Assembly (NCBI RefSeq): GCF_003710815.1
Contig: NZ_RHHP01000015.1
Location: 124,001-188,000 of the forward strand
DNA length: 64,000 bases
From: Brevibacillus centrosporus
GTDB taxonomy: Bacteria; Bacillota; Bacilli; Brevibacillales; Brevibacillaceae
Direction of reading: 5' to 3'
Part shown: piece by piece, positions 1-8,099 of the stretch
Layout of the letters: the number at the start of each line of letters is the position of its first letter
Numbering within the stretch: the first letter of the stretch is position 1
Made by a program: the position numbers and the translations under genes
Notes under the pieces: generated by a model
Told to the model about the DNA's origin: nothing
Seen by the model: the letters and a program-made list of their open reading frames with translations, nothing else
The model's database searches: none

Positions 1-145
1 CAAGGAAACGGGCATCAGCCGCTCGACTGCGCGGCGCTATTTGGAGTATCTGGTGGCCATGGGAGAGGCAAGTGCGGATTTGTCCTATGGCGTCGTCGGA
101 AGACCGGAACGAGTATACCGGCGGGGAACCAAAGAAAAAGGGTAA
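1..145 (+). CDS. C-terminal end of a CitB/DctR-type response regulator (partial)
   Basis: The gene enters from the left edge, and its last 47 codons are readable from base 2 to the TAA at 143-145. The segment has the look of the C-terminal helix-turn-helix of response regulators for citrate, malate or other C4-dicarboxylates: a TGISRSTARRYLEYL recognition helix followed by the wing GVVGRPERVYR. The receiver domain would lie outside the window. Such proteins normally pair with a CitA/DctS-type sensor kinase and activate a transporter gene, and neither partner is visible here. The call rests on the pattern of this short tail only, so the family is fairly secure and the ligand is not. Confidence 0.7.
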   Translation, partial: KETGISRSTARRYLEYLVAMGEASADLSYGVVGRPERVYRRGTKEKG

Positions 146-159
146 CGTCACGAAAAAGA

Positions 160-195
160 AAGGAAGTCCAGCGTTTTTGGCCGGACTTCCTTTTT
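160..195 (+). terminator. Rho-independent terminator after the response regulator
   Basis: A ten-base perfect stem (AAGGAAGTCC at 160-169, GGACTTCCTT at 183-192) is followed by a run of T on the plus strand. A-rich sequence on the left lets it also serve the convergent trmB gene. Confidence 0.85.
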
Positions 196-202
196 GGCGT
201 GG

Positions 203-847
203 TTAGGAAAAGCTGCAATGCGCCTCTACCCGATAAATTCGCTGACCGCGAGAGGAAAAGCGTTGCTCGTATTCAGTCATGACATTGTCCTCGGCGAGCT
301 TGGATTGATGCAGATCAAACGTGATGTTGTGCATCTGGAAGCGCTCGAGGGCAAATTGATTGAGGGAAAACTCGAAAAGCTTTTCATTGTCAGTCTTCAT
401 ATGAATCTCGCCATCACTCTTCAGTACCTGACGATAGGTTTGCAGGAAGCTCGCGTAGGTGAGACGGCGTTTGGCGTGGCGAGTTTTCGGCCAAGGGTCG
501 CTGAAATTCAGGTACAGGCGGGAAAGCTCCTGATCGGCAAACAGATCTGTCAATACGGCAGCGTTGAATTGGACGAATGCCAGATTGGGGATTTCACGGT
601 ATTCCGTGCGCTGTACAGCCCGCAGAACCACTTCGGCTTTGAGCTCAACCGCAATGAAATTCACGTCAGGGTGGCGTTCTGCCAGTGTATTAATGAAGCG
701 TCCCTTTCCACAGCCGATTTCGACATGGATAGGATTGTTGTTTCCGAAGCGTTCATTCCAGCGCCCTTTGAAGGATACAGGGTTGTCCACGAACGTCGGA
801 TATTCACGCAGGGCCGATTCGGCACCTGGTATGTTGCGCAGTCGCAT
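203..847 (-). CDS. trmB: tRNA (guanine-N7-)-methyltransferase TrmB
   Basis: A 214-residue class I SAM-dependent methyltransferase that makes m7G46 in the tRNA variable loop in the cytoplasm. The SAM-binding motif EIGCGKGRF is at about residues 43-51, the family signature NFSDPWPKTRHAKRRL at about 113-128, and the C-terminal TEYEQRF block follows. Length matches the family (about 210-220). The ATG is preceded by AAGGAGG at good spacing. The gene is monocistronic here and converges on the terminator it shares with the response regulator. Confidence 0.95.
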   Translation of the reverse strand: MRLRNIPGAESALREYPTFVDNPVSFKGRWNERFGNNNPIHVEIGCGKGRFINTLAERHPDVNFIAVELKAEVVLRAVQRTEYREIPNLAFVQFNAAVLTDLFADQELSRLYLNFSDPWPKTRHAKRRLTYASFLQTYRQVLKSDGEIHMKTDNEKLFEFSLNQFALERFQMHNITFDLHQSKLAEDNVMTEYEQRFSSRGQRIYRVEAHCSFS

Positions 848-889
848 ATGTGCCTCCTTAAGAAAGAACTCCTATCTACTTTACGATGA

Positions 890-1313
890 GACTTCCCAGG
901 TTGCAAGCATGAGAGCTAAGGAGATCGTCGAGATTCCAGATAGGAGGCAGCCTTTTTTCGTACCCATAGGGATTTTTTAGAAGGGGGACTAGGACATAAG
1001 TCACATGTAATGCGGATGTGTCTACAAAACAGAAGGATAAAATTGGGGGATTTGTGAGGAACATCTTGGTAATAAAATTAACTGAAAATTTGAGGAATGC
1101 CTGTTAAATCGGGCTTTAAGCCGTCAAGTAGCAATGATAACCAGAAGTGGTTAGAAGAATTGGTAATAATTTGGGAATTTAATAGAGTCAGAACCAATGG
1201 TAAAGTAGAGAACAAGTGAGAGGTCAGCCAAACTTTGCATAAAAAAAGCTTCTTGTCGACGTCATTTGGTAGAAGCAAAGGATTCGTTTAGAAGTTTTTA
1301 TGCGTAACGGAAC
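890..1313. other. AT-rich intergenic stretch, no gene supported
   Basis: The 420 bases between trmB and the NlpC/P60 gene hold only short reading frames without ribosome binding sites or recognisable protein. An imperfect hairpin (GCTTCT at 1248-1253, AGAAGC at 1271-1276, with an A-run on its left) could be a weak minus-strand terminator. A second hairpin (GGAATG 1314-1319 with CATTCC 1337-1342, inner GAAA/TTTC) sits in the probable leader of the next gene. Confidence 0.4.
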
Positions 1314-1370
1314 GGAATGGGAAAGAGCCGTTTCTGCATTCCTACACGATCAAAAGGGAGGATGAACAAC

Positions 1371-1874
1371 ATGAGAAAATTACATAAAGGGATCATCGGA
1401 GTGGTGATGGGTCTGACTTTGGGCCTCACCGCTATCGTAGCTCCTCTTCCTGGCGAACAAAATGTGGCTCATGCGGCTTGGACACAAGCGAAAGCTGATA
1501 AAGTCATCAACACTGGGAAAAAATACTTAGGAAGACCTTATAAATTTGGAGCCAAGAGCAGCACCACTGCCGTATTTGACTGCTCTTCCTTTACGCAGCG
1601 TGTATTCAAGGTTGCTGTAGGCAAGTCGCTGCCGCGTACATCCCGCGACCAAGCGAAAAAAGGGACAAGCGTATCCAAAAGCAACCTGAAAAAGGGCGAT
1701 CTTGTCTTTTTCAAAGCGAGCACGACTACTGCGAACAAGCGTATTACACACGTGGCGATCTATGCGGGCAACAACAAGCTGCTTCACACGTATGGAAAAC
1801 CAGGGGTGACGTTCACGAACTTCAAAGGAACGTCTTGGGAAAAACGCTTTGTATCTGCACGCCGTGTGCTGTAA
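1371..1874 (+). CDS. Secreted NlpC/P60-family cell-wall hydrolase
   Basis: A 167-residue protein with a typical Sec signal peptide (MRKLHKG, a hydrophobic core, then a likely cut after VAHA) followed directly by an NlpC/P60 catalytic domain. The Cys nucleophile is in FDCSSFT and the catalytic His in THVAIY. Family members cut peptide bonds in peptidoglycan stems, often D-Glu-diaminopimelate. There is no SH3, LysM or other wall-binding domain, so it is a minimal catalytic unit. Start chosen at 1371 because GGGAGG ends nine bases upstream; the in-frame ATGs at 1317 and 1362 lack usable spacing. A stem-loop in the leader (1314-1342) may affect expression. A terminator follows at 1983. Confidence 0.9.
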   Translation: MRKLHKGIIGVVMGLTLGLTAIVAPLPGEQNVAHAAWTQAKADKVINTGKKYLGRPYKFGAKSSTTAVFDCSSFTQRVFKVAVGKSLPRTSRDQAKKGTSVSKSNLKKGDLVFFKASTTTANKRITHVAIYAGNNKLLHTYGKPGVTFTNFKGTSWEKRFVSARRVL

Positions 1875-1982
1875 CTAACTCATCTGGCTCTCTACTTACT
1901 AATACGTCTCAGTATTGCAAGAGTTGCGAAAGAATCTTATGTAAATCCTGACAGTCCTTTTGCTGACAGGATGGACTGGGCG

Positions 1983-2021
1983 AGAGCTCCATTGTCTGCT
2001 ATAGACAGGGAGCTCTTTTTT
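1983..2021 (+). terminator. Rho-independent terminator after the NlpC/P60 gene
   Basis: AGAGCTCC (1983-1990) pairs with GGAGCTCT (2009-2016), with a second inner stem TTGTCT/AGACA, followed by a T-run. Confidence 0.85.
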
Positions 2022-2157
2022 CGTTGCACGAAAAATCGGATGGATGACTTGACCAATATACTACCTAGGTAGAATATTATTTTCGAGGTGGAAATTTCGA
2101 AAATTCAACCAATGATTGACGGATTAAAGGAGCTCATATTTACCTGCGAAGCTGCGA

Positions 2158-2592
2158 GTGGATTATATCTTCGGCTATACGATCCTCAATGACTGGTCGG
2201 CTTGCTATCTGCAAAGGAAGGAATTCAAGATCGGTCTCGGTCCGGCCAAGGGGAAGGATTTTGCCACGTCGTTAGGTCCTTATCTGGTGACAAAAGACGA
2301 GCTGGCACCCTGCCGGATCGGTGACCGCTACGATATGGAGATGGTCGCCAGAGTAAACGGCAGAGAGCTCTCCCGCGGCAATTTCAAAGATATCTACTAT
2401 ACGTTCGGACAGATGATTGAACGGGCTTCAGATGGAGTGACCCTGTATCTGGGAGATGTGATTGGCTCAGGAACGGTGGGAACGGGCTGCCTGCTCGAGC
2501 TAGGACCAGAATTGCATCGCTGGTTGGAGCCGGGAGACCACGTTCAGCTCGAGGTCACTGGGCTCGGGATCTTGGAGAATGCGATCGAATAA
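2158..2592 (+). pseudogene. 5'-truncated fumarylacetoacetate hydrolase family gene
   Basis: The 144 residues (GTG start) match only the C-terminal half of fumarylacetoacetate-hydrolase/YisK-like enzymes: DYIFGYTILNDWSA, then IGLGPAKGKDFATSLGPYLV, then SRGNFKDIYYTF and a GSGTVGTGCLLEL block ending in the PGDHVQLEV strand. Intact relatives run to about 250-320 residues, and the metal-binding N-terminal part is absent. Upstream, a different frame beginning at GTG 2088 reads through ...TCEAAS just before DYIFGYT, which suggests a one-base frameshift near 2155 plus loss of earlier sequence. No ribosome binding site lies at normal distance from 2158. A family Arg is replaced by Cys in NDWSACYLQ (intact relatives usually read NDWSARD), consistent with decay. 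A short functional variant cannot be excluded. Confidence 0.65.
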
Positions 2593-2598
2593 CGATAA

Positions 2599-2634
2599 AA
2601 CACCCCTAGTCTGAAGCAATGGACTAGGGGTGTT
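2599..2634. terminator. Bidirectional hairpin between convergent genes
   Basis: A 13-base perfect stem (AACACCCCTAGTC 2599-2611, GACTAGGGGTGTT 2622-2634). On the minus strand it is followed by TTTTAT, so it mainly ends the chemoreceptor operon. Confidence 0.8.
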
Positions 2635-2661
2635 GTCTGCGTGGCAGCAAGCAATCGGCTT

Positions 2662-4125
2662 TTAGATGTTCAACCCGCGAATTTGCTGCTCGATTTTCTC
2701 AAATCCGCTTGATACTTTGACTACCTCGTCTTTTTGCTCGGAGACGAGATGGAGCACTTCTTCCAGGTAGTCCTTGTTTTGATCTGTAATGTCTGCGTTG
2801 ATCTCGACTTTTGCTCCGACTTCCTGCATCATGCTGTTTACGTGAACGATAAACTCTTGAAGAAACTTGGTTTTCGTAGCGAAGTCTTGCATGTAACGGT
2901 CGACGTTGGCGAACATTTCTTGCACTTCAAGAATGCCCTCGCTATTTTTTTCAAAGGAAGTTTGGGAACCAGAGATCATATCGGAGACGAGCTTCATTTT
3001 TGCACGAATGTTCATCAAGAGTGTTGCGATAGATTCCGAAGATACTTTGGAGGATTCAGCCAGCTTGCGTACTTCATCCGCTACCACGGCAAAGCCGCGG
3101 CCGTGTTCACCTGCACGGGATGCCTCGATCGTGGCATTCAGTGCGAGCAGGTTGGTTTGAGCCGATATTTCGGAGATGGTCTGAATGATCTTCTCGATGT
3201 TCTCAGTCTCTTTGTAGAGCTCTTGAATCAGGCTGTTGGTACCTTGGATATCTTTAATAAAGCGTTCAAAGTCAGTACCGATATTGCCAATGCGCTTTCC
3301 GCTTTCCTGGTTAGCTTCCTTCGTGGATTCTACATAATCGTAAATCTCCGTAATGGAGCGAGTCATATCCTCTACTTGAACGTTGGTAGTCGCCATTTCG
3401 TTTCGCAGTTCATTGGTGTTTTCTGTCTGCACGTTGAACGATTGAAGAATGCTCTGCAGGGACGATACCGTTTCTACTGCTCGCAGATTGACGCCATCGG
3501 TCACTTTATTGAGATTTTCTTGGTATTCCTGTACGGACGTCAGGGATTGATTGATCTGATCGAGTACCCGCTGCAAGGATTCCTTGGATTCGATGGCTTC
3601 TCGTTTTTGTGTTTCGCTCTCATGCTGCAGCTTGTTATTGAAAAAGGCGTGCATCATGCTGGTAACCGAAATGAAGCAGAAGGTAAACAAGAAATACATC
3701 AAATCAATAGGGGAGGTGGAATGAAAGATTACCTCACCCTGGGTAAAGAAATAGTAGGACACGATGCCGAGTGTAGCTGCGATCGTCAGGATATTGATCC
3801 ATTTATCTTGATAGATCCCCATGACTGCGACAAAGAACATGATCGTCATGATATTGATCATATGAGGATCCAGTTGGACAATGACAAACATGAATGCCCC
3901 GATCACGACGAAGTTAAAAAACTTCATAAATGGCGCCATTTTCTCGCGCAGGCTCGGACGGTTGGAGACGTATGTAAAAGGTGCCAGTACGACATACAAG
4001 ATTCCGAGAACCGTCAGCACGAAAGAAAGCGGAACACCTAAAATGAGATTGACGATCTGAACGAACGTAATAATACTTGCAAAGACGATGACGACCCAGT
4101 TATTCCTTCTTCGTAAAAGATTCAT
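2662..4125 (-). CDS. Methyl-accepting chemotaxis-type transducer with six-helix membrane input
   Basis: A 487-residue transducer. About residues 9-165 form roughly six hydrophobic membrane helices with short loops and no extracellular sensor domain. A coiled-coil linker (from about 170) without an evident HAMP domain follows, then the MCP signalling hairpin around residues 320-365, with the conserved tip [20 protein letters not shown] and [17 protein letters not shown]. Such proteins pass a membrane or internal signal to CheW/CheA. It starts one base after the stop of the GNAT gene (TGA-T-ATG), so the two are translated together. The operon lies behind a class I cyclic-di-GMP riboswitch at 4860-4930, linking it to the motile/sessile decision. 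The ligand is unknown. Confidence 0.88.
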   Translation of the reverse strand: MNLLRRRNNWVVIVFASIITFVQIVNLILGVPLSFVLTVLGILYVVLAPFTYVSNRPSLREKMAPFMKFFNFVVIGAFMFVIVQLDPHMINIMTIMFFVAVMGIYQDKWINILTIAATLGIVSYYFFTQGEVIFHSTSPIDLMYFLFTFCFISVTSMMHAFFNNKLQHESETQKREAIESKESLQRVLDQINQSLTSVQEYQENLNKVTDGVNLRAVETVSSLQSILQSFNVQTENTNELRNEMATTNVQVEDMTRSITEIYDYVESTKEANQESGKRIGNIGTDFERFIKDIQGTNSLIQELYKETENIEKIIQTISEISAQTNLLALNATIEASRAGEHGRGFAVVADEVRKLAESSKVSSESIATLLMNIRAKMKLVSDMISGSQTSFEKNSEGILEVQEMFANVDRYMQDFATKTKFLQEFIVHVNSMMQEVGAKVEINADITDQNKDYLEEVLHLVSEQKDEVVKVSSGFEKIEQQIRGLNI

Positions 4126-4126
4126 A

Positions 4127-4678
4127 TCAGCGCATGACCTCGACTTTTCTTTGTGTGAAAACCGGTGAGTACCACGAGTATTGTGGATTTTTTTTATCCG
4201 TATAGACTTCTTTCAGGTGAAACAGCGTCGGAATAGCCTCGGCGCCCTTGTAGAGGATGTTTTCCTTGATTTGTGTAGCCTGGATTTTGTATTTCTGGTT
4301 CATGGATCGAAAAAAAGACGGATCGGCAATGCCGACAGCGTGTGTATATCCATGTTTTTCAGCATAGTCGATCATCAGGCAGATTCCTTTTCGGCCGAGC
4401 TGCCCGCGATAACGGGGGAGAACAGCCAGACTGTCGACCTCCATCGCTCTCATATCGTTCGTCAGGATCTCGTCAAACAACGAATGGATGAACGAATTTG
4501 ATTTCGAATAGGGGGTAAATTCAAAAGTTCCTCCAGCTTCTCCATCTTCTGCCAGCAGCAGGTAAAGATCAGAGCCCTGTTTGGCGTACTCCATTTCGAA
4601 ACCCATGGAACTCCAAACGGTTTCTTTGATTTGATGGAACAATGCCAAGGTCTCCGTAGAATCAACATGTTTGTACAT
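4127..4678 (-). CDS. GNAT-family N-acetyltransferase
   Basis: About 183 residues with the GNAT fold. The beta4 strand and pyrophosphate loop read [27 protein letters not shown] sequence around residues 85-105, followed by a helix and [13 protein letters not shown]. The substrate is not deducible. The first ATG (4693) has only a weak AGAGAG ahead of it. The sixth codon, also ATG (4678), has GGTGGAG at good spacing and is preferred. The gene heads a two-gene operon with the chemoreceptor, behind a cyclic-di-GMP-I riboswitch and an intrinsic terminator. It might modify a chemotaxis or envelope target, but that is only inference from its neighbour. Confidence 0.75.
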   Translation of the reverse strand: MYKHVDSTETLALFHQIKETVWSSMGFEMEYAKQGSDLYLLLAEDGEAGGTFEFTPYSKSNSFIHSLFDEILTNDMRAMEVDSLAVLPRYRGQLGRKGICLMIDYAEKHGYTHAVGIADPSFFRSMNQKYKIQATQIKENILYKGAEAIPTLFHLKEVYTDKKNPQYSWYSPVFTQRKVEVMR

Positions 4679-4788
4679 TTCCCACTCCACCATTTTTTCT
4701 CTCTATTTTTTGTAACGGTTTCTCCCGTTTATTTTGTTGCTCTCTTTGCTCTCTCTCCCTTACATGACGTCCTCCTATCAGATGAATG

Positions 4789-4820
4789 AAAAAAAGAGTT
4801 ATCCCAAGTACTGGAACAAC
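4789..4820 (-). terminator. Intrinsic terminator downstream of the cyclic-di-GMP aptamer
   Basis: On the minus strand GTTGTTCC (4820-4813) pairs with GGATAAC (4804-4798) with one bulge, followed by TCTTTTTTTC. It lies about 40 bases 3' of the aptamer and before the GNAT gene, as expected for the expression platform of a transcriptional riboswitch. Confidence 0.6.
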
Positions 4821-4859
4821 CCAAGTCACCAACATCAAGACATTTTGTTACGGATGTTT

Positions 4860-4930
4860 GGCAACCCGGCTATCGTAGTCAGCGACTTTAGACCCGTGGC
4901 TTTGCGTCACCACCTTTAGATGGTTTTGCC
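4860..4930 (-). promoter_or_regulatory. Cyclic-di-GMP-I (GEMM) riboswitch aptamer
   Basis: Read on the minus strand, the segment opens with GGCAAAACCATC, closes a six-base hairpin with a TAAA loop, continues GACGCAAAGCCAC and GGGTCTAA, and ends with ACGATAGCCGGGTTGCC. These are the invariant blocks of the GEMM-I fold: the GGCAA/TTGCC outer helix, the GACGCAAAGCC core that holds the ligand, and the second helix with its tetraloop receptor. GAAA is the commoner tetraloop. It should sense cyclic-di-GMP and, through the terminator at 4789-4820, set expression of the GNAT-chemoreceptor operon. Whether ligand turns it on or off cannot be read with certainty. Confidence 0.9.
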
Positions 4931-4979
4931 TTTTGTCATCACACTTCGAAAAATGTAAATATATGTCGGATTCTGCAAA

Positions 4980-5008
4980 ATTTTATATCAAATCACTTTC
5001 TCTGTCAA
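4980..5008 (-). promoter_or_regulatory. Sigma-A-type promoter for the riboswitch operon
   Basis: On the minus strand TTGACA (5008-5003), a 17-base spacer and TAAAAT (4985-4980), about 50 bases before the riboswitch aptamer. The rest of the 4694-5184 gap is AT-rich and holds the leader of the divergent peptidase gene. Confidence 0.7.
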
Positions 5009-5184
5009 GTTTTGGTAGGTAAAATTAACTATTTTTTAGTTTTCTTATCAATTATTATCGGCAAAACCTTCTGGTAGCTTTACATGCATGGACGCATTCA
5101 TTCTCTGTGCAATATTTACAGATAATTTCATGTTTTATAAGATGGACGTTAGAGAGCGTAAGGCCATATCTTGGGAGGTTTGAC

Positions 5185-6264
5185 ATGAACGCTTTGACCC
5201 AATACTTGTCTGAGCTGGACGCCATTCATGGGGTGTCTGGAGATGAAGAGCGCGTGGCCAATTACATGAAGGAGCAGATTCAGCCTTTCGTGGACGAGTC
5301 GTTCGAAGATGCACTGGGCAACCAATTCTTTGTGAAGAAGGGGACACACCCGACGTTTCGCATCATGCTTGCAGCACACATGGATGAAATCGGTTTTGTC
5401 GTAAGTCATATCGATGAGAAGGGATTCGTCTATTTCCTTCCAGTCGGCTATCACGACAGTCGGATGGTCATCAACCAGATACTGACGATTCAGACAGAAA
5501 CAGGCCCTGTGCACGGAATTACAGGAGGCAAGCCCGCACATGTCGTGACAGAAGAGGAAGCGCAAAGGGCAATTCCTATGGACCGATTGCATCTCGACCT
5601 GGGAACGGCCAGCCGGGCAGAAACACTGGCTCTGGGGGTGCAGGTGGGGGATTACATCACGTTTGACCGTGAAGGGCGGCTGCTGAACGGGACGAAGGTA
5701 TACAGTGGGAAATCCGTCGATAATCGCTCGGGCTGTGCGGTCCTGATCGAAGTCATGAAAAGGCTTGCGGATAAAGAGATTGCCCCCACAGTCTATGGCG
5801 TTGCCACTGTGCAGGAGGAAGTCGGACTGCGGGGAGCAGGGCCTGCTGCTTTTTCGATTCAACCGGATATAAGTCTGGCTATTGACGTCATTTTCGCTGG
5901 CGGTACACCTGGGATGGATGAGCGGATCTCACCGATCGAGCTGGGCGCAGGACCAGCCATTATGATGTATGATTGGACGCCGAGCAACGGGCACGGTAAC
6001 AATGTACCTAAGAAGCTGACGCGTACATTGATTAAGGCCGCAGAAAAGAACGGGATTCCCTACCAGCGTGAAGTGGTTGTCAATGGCGGTACGGATGCTT
6101 GGGCGATGAGCCTGGCTGGAAAAGGATCGTTGGCTGGCGGGATCTCATTACCCTCTCGTTACATTCACTCGGCGACGGGCATCGTACATATGGATGATTT
6201 GGAGCATGCTGTACAGCTGATTCTAGCTTTCGTAGAGGAAGCCCTTACAGATCCACAAAAATAA
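5185..6264 (+). CDS. M42-family metallo-aminopeptidase (glutamyl aminopeptidase/endoglucanase-like)
   Basis: A 359-residue cytoplasmic M42 peptidase of the tetrahedral-aminopeptidase type, which trims peptides with two metal ions. Ligand and catalytic motifs are visible in order: AAHMDEIG (first His), GKSVDNRSG (bridging Asp), QEEVGLRGA (catalytic Glu pair), AIDV (Asp) and SRYIHSATGIVHMDDLE (last His). Length fits the family (about 350-365). The start at 5185 is set by TTGGGAGG ten bases upstream and by the family's usual N-terminus. The reading frame stays open further upstream to 5107, which is not expected to be coding. The 3' end overlaps a dead LysE gene on the other strand. Confidence 0.9.
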   Translation: MNALTQYLSELDAIHGVSGDEERVANYMKEQIQPFVDESFEDALGNQFFVKKGTHPTFRIMLAAHMDEIGFVVSHIDEKGFVYFLPVGYHDSRMVINQILTIQTETGPVHGITGGKPAHVVTEEEAQRAIPMDRLHLDLGTASRAETLALGVQVGDYITFDREGRLLNGTKVYSGKSVDNRSGCAVLIEVMKRLADKEIAPTVYGVATVQEEVGLRGAGPAAFSIQPDISLAIDVIFAGGTPGMDERISPIELGAGPAIMMYDWTPSNGHGNNVPKKLTRTLIKAAEKNGIPYQREVVVNGGTDAWAMSLAGKGSLAGGISLPSRYIHSATGIVHMDDLEHAVQLILAFVEEALTDPQK

Positions 6265-6416
6265 CAATTGCGCTATAAATCAACAAAAGTCCCATGACGA
6301 TAGGAAAGGCTCGGTCGTATTTGGCGAGGAACTGTTGAAAAACCGCCCCAAAGAATGTCCAGCTGGAAGTGCTGAGGTAACCGATAAAGCCGAGAAACAA
6401 GGAAAACAGCAACAAG
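6245..6416 (-). pseudogene. 3' remnant of a LysE-family exporter gene
   Basis: On the minus strand about 56 in-frame codons ending at TAA 6247-6245 read LLLFSLFLGFIGYLS, then WTFFGAVFQQFLAKY, then FPIVMGLLLIYSAIVIF. This is the last two membrane helices of a LysE/RhtB amino-acid exporter. No start or N-terminal part is present; the homology stops near 6416. It runs into the 3' end of the M42 gene. It is too short to be a working transporter and is not a copy of the intact LysE gene at 8100. Confidence 0.65.
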
Positions 6417-6438
6417 CATCTACTATCCCGCCTAAGGC

Positions 6439-6485
6439 AAAAAAAGAAGCCGATTCTCTGTTGATTTGCAGAGGTCGGCTTTTTT
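6439..6485. terminator. Bidirectional rho-independent terminator
   Basis: AAGCCGA (6447-6453) and TCGGCTT (6475-6481) with an inner CTCT/AGAG stem, flanked by A-tract and T-tract, so it works in both directions. It probably ends the minus-strand HAD operon. Confidence 0.85.
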
Positions 6486-6514
6486 GAACGTATAGGAATT
6501 TATAAGCGTAATGC

Positions 6515-6640
6515 TTATGAATTCCGGAGCGCATGGCGAAGTGCCTCAGCGTCCGCTTCTGGCATTCCTTCGGTAAAACTTTCCGCTAAAACGCGGTCGC
6601 TCCTCCTCGAACAGGCCTCGATAGAGGTTTTCTTACGGCA
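6515..6640 (-). pseudogene. 3' fragment of an unidentified gene, possibly a MarR-type regulator
   Basis: A minus-strand frame reads DRVLAESFTEGMPEADAEA and then LRHALRNS before TAA at 6517-6515. The amphipathic tail resembles the C-terminal dimerisation helix of MarR-like repressors. It has no start, no ribosome binding site and no domain upstream, because the HAD gene begins to be read directly next to it. Its position beside another LysE remnant suggests a regulator-exporter pair that was lost. The family call is tentative. Confidence 0.3.
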
Positions 6641-6648
6641 GGTTCTTT

Positions 6649-7329
6649 TTACAGGCAGGTCAAGAGCTCCATCAGCTCGTGAATTTCGTAGGTCGGTTTG
6701 ATACCGAGTTTGTTTTCTTTGCGATGTGGATTAAACCAGCAGGTATCGATTCCATAGTTGATACCGCCTTGTATATCGGAAGTCAGGGAGTCACCGACAA
6801 TCAGCACTTTGGATTTATCGGTTATTTCCAGCTGCTTGAATACATAATCAAAAATTCCTTTGTCCGGCTTTTGGCATCCGGCTGCTTCTGACGTGACCAG
6901 ACACTCAAAGGCATTGCACAAGGGAGAGCCGCCGATCCGGGCTTTTTGTACCGCGTCAAAGCCGTTGGTGATAATGACCAGGCGATAATCGGACAGCTGA
7001 CTACACAGCTCGATTGCGCCGTTTGTCAGGTGAACCTCTTTTCCTAAGTTTACGAGGTAGTCTTGGTTAAAGGCAGAACCGTCGATGGGAAGGCCAATAG
7101 CTGCAAACAATCGCTTGAACCTCTCGCCGCCGAGCTCGGCAAGCGTCGTATGGCCTTGTTCCAGCTCTCGCCAGAGTAAGCTGCTGATTTCTTTGTAGGC
7201 GGGTAAGTATTCAGCCAAGCTGTGAGTGAGATTGTAGGCTTGAAATGTCTTTTGCAGGGCTTCTCTTTCGGTCATACCAAAATCGAATAAGGTGTCGTCT
7301 ACGTCGAACAAAATGACTTCGTATTTCAT
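6649..7329 (-). CDS. yjjG: YjjG-family HAD nucleotidase (noncanonical pyrimidine nucleotidase)
   Basis: A 226-residue HAD phosphatase with a C1 cap. Motif I is LFDVDDTLFDF (nucleophile and acid/base Asp, residues about 8-12), motif II is IITNGF, motif III Lys is in CQKPDKGIFDYV, and motif IV is VGDSLTSDIQGG. The tail GIDTCWFNP is typical of the YjjG subgroup, which dephosphorylates nucleoside monophosphates, including damaged pyrimidines. CGGAGG precedes the ATG. The gene follows the two WYL pseudogenes on the same strand with only an 11-base gap, so it was probably the end of that operon and may now depend on read-through. Confidence 0.85.
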   Translation of the reverse strand: MKYEVILFDVDDTLFDFGMTEREALQKTFQAYNLTHSLAEYLPAYKEISSLLWRELEQGHTTLAELGGERFKRLFAAIGLPIDGSAFNQDYLVNLGKEVHLTNGAIELCSQLSDYRLVIITNGFDAVQKARIGGSPLCNAFECLVTSEAAGCQKPDKGIFDYVFKQLEITDKSKVLIVGDSLTSDIQGGINYGIDTCWFNPHRKENKLGIKPTYEIHELMELLTCL

Positions 7330-7340
7330 TTCTGCCTCCG

Positions 7341-7650
7341 TTATTCTTCGCTAGTAATTCCGTATCTCGCAAGCGCCTTCGCAGACGTTTCCCACATCCT
7401 CTGCTGCAGTACCTTGCCTTCTACCACTCCCGAGAAAACGGATTTTGGACAAGATGTATTCGCGGTCGTCCATGAGGAAGCTTAGCGTGATCCGGTATGC
7501 ATCTCTCTCCTCATTATACGTCACTTCTTTATTGAAACAGGAAAAAGCGTACAGGATCCTGGATAGCTCTCCGTTGTAAAGGGGGATGGTTCCCGATTCT
7601 TCCAGACGTGAAATGACCTGATCGTTAAAGATTTTCTCGAAAGGATTCAT
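7341..7650 (-). pseudogene. Decayed WYL-domain protein gene (second of a pair)
   Basis: Starting at ATG 7650 the frame reads MNPFEKIFNDQVISRLEESG, the standard N-terminus of a family of WYL regulators of about 320 residues. It then jumps straight to the C-terminal part (FSCFNKEVTYNEERDAYRI and REYILSKIRFLG), so the middle of the gene is deleted. A frameshift follows: the true end, VEGKVLQQRMWETSAKALARY, is read in another frame to TAA 7343-7341. The one reading frame still open (7351-7680) is therefore a chimera. The start overlaps the end of the upstream WYL pseudogene, as in intact gene pairs. Confidence 0.75.
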
Positions 7651-8010
7651 AGTAGGATCGAATCTCCTTCCATTCGGCAATTAGCTCCCTCCGCAGGTAA
7701 GCAGGCGACAATACCTCGCAGCTCGAACCAAAGCTTCTCAGCCACGGCTTAATTTCGGTGGTTCCATTCACTTTGATTTCATAGAGGAACGAGTTAGCGT
7801 CTTCTTCTATAATCGATCCCCATTGCCCCTGCAGCAGGACCCGTTCCTTGATGAAGTTGGATCTGGAATCGGTCGGATTGTAAAACCGAGCCTTACAAGC
7901 ACCGGAGCGCCAGTATTCACCAGCCAGCTGTTGCGTATTTTTCCCTCGAGCTGCTGCAGCTTGCTGGCAAAGTCTCGTTTGGACACGGATTCTGCCTCTT
8001 TTCTATAGCA
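7625..8010 (-). pseudogene. Decayed WYL-domain transcriptional regulator gene (first of a pair)
   Basis: The minus strand between 7925 and 7625 reads, in one frame, AGEYWRSGACKARFYNP, then IKERVLLQGQWGSIIEED, then IKPWLRSFGSSCEVLSPAYL and RRELIAEWKEIRSYYESF. This is the C-terminal (WCX) region of WYL regulators. The upstream piece (VSKRDFASKLQQLEGKIRNS) lies in a different frame, and no N-terminal helix-turn-helix is found before the divergent LysE gene. The gene therefore has a frameshift and has lost its 5' part. WYL proteins sense nucleotides or other ligands and often repress their own operon. Confidence 0.7.
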
Positions 8011-8099
8011 GCGAACGTGGATCACCCTGCAATAATGTACTATATGTCAGTTTCATTTCGATGTAAATTTCATGAGAATACGGGAAAGGAGTTTTCCTC

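Noticed and set aside
2734..4041. 435-codon plus-strand open frame opposite the chemoreceptor
   Set aside because: The chemoreceptor has the full MCP signature. The opposite frame has no recognisable domain and is explained by codon bias.
4734..4919. 61-codon plus-strand open frame
   Set aside because: It overlaps the cyclic-di-GMP riboswitch and its terminator on the other strand; no protein features.
7351..7680. 109-codon open frame taken as an intact small gene
   Set aside because: Its two halves are separate parts of a WYL protein joined by a deletion and followed by a frameshifted tail, so it is not an intact gene.
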